Shown here piece by piece: positions 62,097-64,000 of a stretch of DNA of 64,000 bases. Both the position numbers and the translations under genes were made by a program. The DNA comes from Alphaproteobacteria bacterium (GTDB lineage Bacteria > Pseudomonadota > Alphaproteobacteria > Rhodospirillales > WMHbin7): contig JADFZV010000012.1 in the NCBI GenBank assembly GCA_015232335.1, forward strand, positions 1-64,000. The letters are read 5' to 3'. The notes beneath the pieces were generated by a model. The model saw only the letters and a program-made list of their open reading frames with translations, did not search any database and had not been told where the DNA came from. How positions within the stretch are numbered: the first letter of the stretch is position 1; every line of letters begins with the position of its first letter.

Positions 62097-63272
62097 CCCG
62101 TCGTTATCGTAGGAAGTGCCCGCACCCCCATGGGGGGCTTTCAGGGCGACCTTAAGGACATCACCGCCCCCCAATTGGGCGCCGCCGCCATCCGGGCCGC
62201 CGTCGAGCGGGCCGGGATAAAACCCGGAGAGGTCGAGGAAGTGATCATGGGCCTGTGCCTGTTCGCGGGGCTAGGTCAGGCGCCGTCGCGCCAGGCTTCG
62301 CGCTTTGCGGGCCTGCCCGACAGTGCGGGATGCACCACCATTTCCAAGATGTGCGGCTCGGCCATGAAAGCCACCATGCTGGCCAACGATCTTTTGATCG
62401 CGGGCACCAACAAGGTGATGGTGGCGGGCGGCATGGAGAGCATGACCAACGCCCCCTATCTCCTGGAAAAGGCCCGCTCGGGCTATCGCATGGGCCACGG
62501 CAAAATCTACGACCACATGTTCCTGGACGGGCTGGAAGACGCCTATGACAAGGGCCGCCTGATGGGCACCTTTGCCGAGGATACGGCCCAGGCCTATCAA
62601 TTCACCCGCGAGGCCCAGGACGACTTTGCCATCACCTCGACCAAGCGCGCCCAAAAGGCGATCACAGAGGGCTGGTTCGACGGCGAAGTGGTGCCGGTCA
62701 CGGTCAAGGCAGGTAAATCGGAAAATGTGATCACCAGGGACGAGCAGCCCTTGAAGGCCAAGCTGGATAAGATCGCCAGCTTAAAGCCCGCCTTCCGCGA
62801 GGGCGGCACGGTGACGGCGGCCAATTCCTCGTCGATCTCGGACGGTGGCGCCGCCCTGGTTCTGATGCGTAGGAGCGAAGCCAAGAAACGGGGCTGCACC
62901 CCCCTGGCGGTCATTCATGGGCATGCCACCTTCTCGCAAGCCCCGGCCTTGTTCACCACGGCTCCCGTGGGCGCCATGAAGGCCCTGCTTTCGAAACTGG
63001 ATTGGTCGGCCAAGGATGTCGATCTGTTTGAAATCAACGAGGCTTTCGCCGTGGTCACCATGGCCGCCATGAGGGATCTCGACATTCCCCACGATAAAGT
63101 GAATGTTCATGGCGGTGCCTGTGCGCTCGGCCATCCGGTGGGCGCCTCGGGGGCGCGCATCCTTGTAACGCTGCTTGCCGCGCTGAAGAAGTATGGCCTT
63201 AAAAAAGGCGTGGCGTCCTTGTGTATCGGCGGAGGTGAGGCCACCGCCATGGCTGTGGAGCTTGTGAACTGA
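62085..63272 (+). CDS. acetyl-CoA C-acetyltransferase (thiolase)
   Basis: 395 residues. Active-site Cys in SKMCGSAMKA, His in GGACALGHPVGASGAR and Cys in SLCIGGGEA. Condenses or cleaves acetoacetyl-CoA, the last step after leucine degradation or first in polyhydroxybutyrate synthesis. Overlaps the next gene by 1 nt (TGATG). Confidence 0.94.
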   Translation: MTTDPVVIVGSARTPMGGFQGDLKDITAPQLGAAAIRAAVERAGIKPGEVEEVIMGLCLFAGLGQAPSRQASRFAGLPDSAGCTTISKMCGSAMKATMLANDLLIAGTNKVMVAGGMESMTNAPYLLEKARSGYRMGHGKIYDHMFLDGLEDAYDKGRLMGTFAEDTAQAYQFTREAQDDFAITSTKRAQKAITEGWFDGEVVPVTVKAGKSENVITRDEQPLKAKLDKIASLKPAFREGGTVTAANSSSISDGGAALVLMRRSEAKKRGCTPLAVIHGHATFSQAPALFTTAPVGAMKALLSKLDWSAKDVDLFEINEAFAVVTMAAMRDLDIPHDKVNVHGGACALGHPVGASGARILVTLLAALKKYGLKKGVASLCIGGGEATAMAVELVN

Positions 63273-63652
63273 TGACTCGTACGCTGATTTCCTCGGGCTC
63301 GCCCTTCGAAGAAGTGATGGGCTATTCCAGGGCCGTCGTCGATGGCAACTGGATTTTCGTGGCTGGCACCTCGGGCTTTGCCAATGGGCAGATCGCCGAC
63401 GACGTGGTGGCGCAGGCGGAAACCGCCTTCAAGACAATTTCGGAAGCTCTGGCCAAGGCTGGCGCCACCCTGGACGACGCCGTGCGCGTGGTGGTGTACC
63501 TCACCGACGTCGCCTATTTCGAGAAGGTGGCCCCCATACTGGGCCGCCATCTCAAGGTCTCGAAGCCCGCCAATTCCACTGTGATCGTGGCGGCGCTGGT
63601 CGACCCAAGGATGAAGGTCGAGATCGAGATCACCGCGCTTAAGCGAAGCTGA
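63272..63652 (+). CDS. RidA family protein
   Basis: 126 residues. RidA/YjgF-type trimer: YSRAVVDGNWIFVAGTSGF, AETAFKTISEALAKAGATLDD and VVVYLTDVAYFEKVAPI. The catalytic Arg of enamine deaminases (in xRxxV) appears as Asn/Ser-rich VNxx here (NSTVIVAALV), so activity may differ. Confidence 0.9.
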   Translation: MTRTLISSGSPFEEVMGYSRAVVDGNWIFVAGTSGFANGQIADDVVAQAETAFKTISEALAKAGATLDDAVRVVVYLTDVAYFEKVAPILGRHLKVSKPANSTVIVAALVDPRMKVEIEITALKRS

Positions 63653-63665
63653 GGGAGGCTTTGGC

Positions 63666-63968
63666 GTGAAGAAAAAGCCCCTGGTCCTGAATGGCGCCGT
63701 GATCGCCTTGCAATTCGTTGCAGGCCTTCCGGCGCTATGGGCCCTGGGCTTTCCCGATCCCTTGCCAGAAGGGGTGCTGGGATGGATGCGGACAGGCCTG
63801 CTCTTGTCCGCCCCCATCCTGATCGCCGGACTGGCCATCTGGTGCATCTTGCAGTTGGTAACGGAGGGCATCTCCGAAGAGCGCAGGCGGTTTGCCTCTC
63901 GTTATCCCTATTACGGCGCCCTAGCCTGGCTGGTTTGTTTTGCCTTTGGCCTTTACACCACGGATTAA
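63666..63968 (+). CDS. small membrane protein
   Basis: 100 residues, GTG start. Three hydrophobic segments (about 8-26, 42-64, 84-96). No known family. Follows RidA by 13 nt. Confidence 0.7.
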   Translation: MKKKPLVLNGAVIALQFVAGLPALWALGFPDPLPEGVLGWMRTGLLLSAPILIAGLAIWCILQLVTEGISEERRRFASRYPYYGALAWLVCFAFGLYTTD

Positions 63969-63988
63969 AAAGAAGGGAGTACCCTTTT

Positions 63989-64000
63989 GTGAGCATGTCG
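63989..64000 (+). CDS. possible start of a further gene (partial)
   Basis: AAGGGAG precedes a GTG (63989) and an in-frame ATG (63995); only four codons are visible, so this is a guess. Confidence 0.25.

Overview
The window reads as the chromosome of a GC-rich alphaproteobacterium, most likely of the Rhodospirillales (Magnetospirillum-like). This is inferred from gene content and codon use only. Supporting signs are a fused indolepyruvate ferredoxin oxidoreductase, an MaeB-type malic enzyme, aconitase A, LiuR-type regulation of branched-chain acyl-CoA degradation, many PAS/GGDEF/EAL proteins, and CCA-encoding tRNA genes. No rRNA, CRISPR array, integrase or transposase gene was seen.

Layout. 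1-6.2 kb holds the end of a possible toxin gene with a membrane-anchored neighbour, a secreted protein, indolepyruvate oxidoreductase and PhnA-like protein. 6.2-9.3 kb is an AT-richer accessory patch: an antitoxin remnant, a two-TM coiled-coil protein, a Beta-family protein and a convergent sce7726-family nuclease-like protein. 9.3-18.2 kb holds a toxin-antitoxin pair, a sugar-nucleotide epimerase, aconitase, an ODP-type diiron protein paired with a diguanylate cyclase, and a PAS-GGDEF-EAL protein. 18.4-22.8 kb holds tRNA-Val(GAC) and a cluster of GNAT acetyltransferases, an OmpA-like protein, a radical SAM/SPASM enzyme and a small peptidoglycan-binding protein with an odd Cys/Trp-rich tail.

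22.5-36.3 kb is a compact minus-strand podovirus cassette in T7 late-gene order: portal, scaffold, capsid, tail tubes, internal protein, fibre, holin, nested spanins, small and large terminase. All reading frames are intact. There is no integrase, polymerase, recognisable endolysin or large ejection protein. It carries two CPBP membrane proteases as cargo and is cut into blocks by minus-strand terminators. At about 14 kb it resembles a domesticated, gene-transfer-agent-like element. A divergent pair controlled by an S24-type repressor lies next to it (36.6-38.1 kb).

38.4-50.4 kb holds a giant TPR/glycosyltransferase/methyltransferase protein, an EAL-CBS-GGDEF protein and a tight operon that joins a partner-switching module (GAF-PP2C-HATPase plus STAS) to a lipid transporter of the Mla type and an rRNA methyltransferase. 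50.4-56.2 kb holds lipB, tRNA-Leu(GAG), maeB translationally coupled to a haem-oxygenase-like diiron protein, a LiuR-type regulator and two hotdog thioesterases. 56.2-64 kb holds a large hairpin repeat, another PAS-GGDEF-EAL protein, isovaleryl-CoA dehydrogenase behind a LiuR-like palindrome, two toxin-antitoxin modules, an acetyl-CoA acetyltransferase, RidA and a small membrane protein. The second of these toxin-antitoxin modules is bracketed by a 30-bp direct repeat of the thiolase start region, which is good evidence of insertion.
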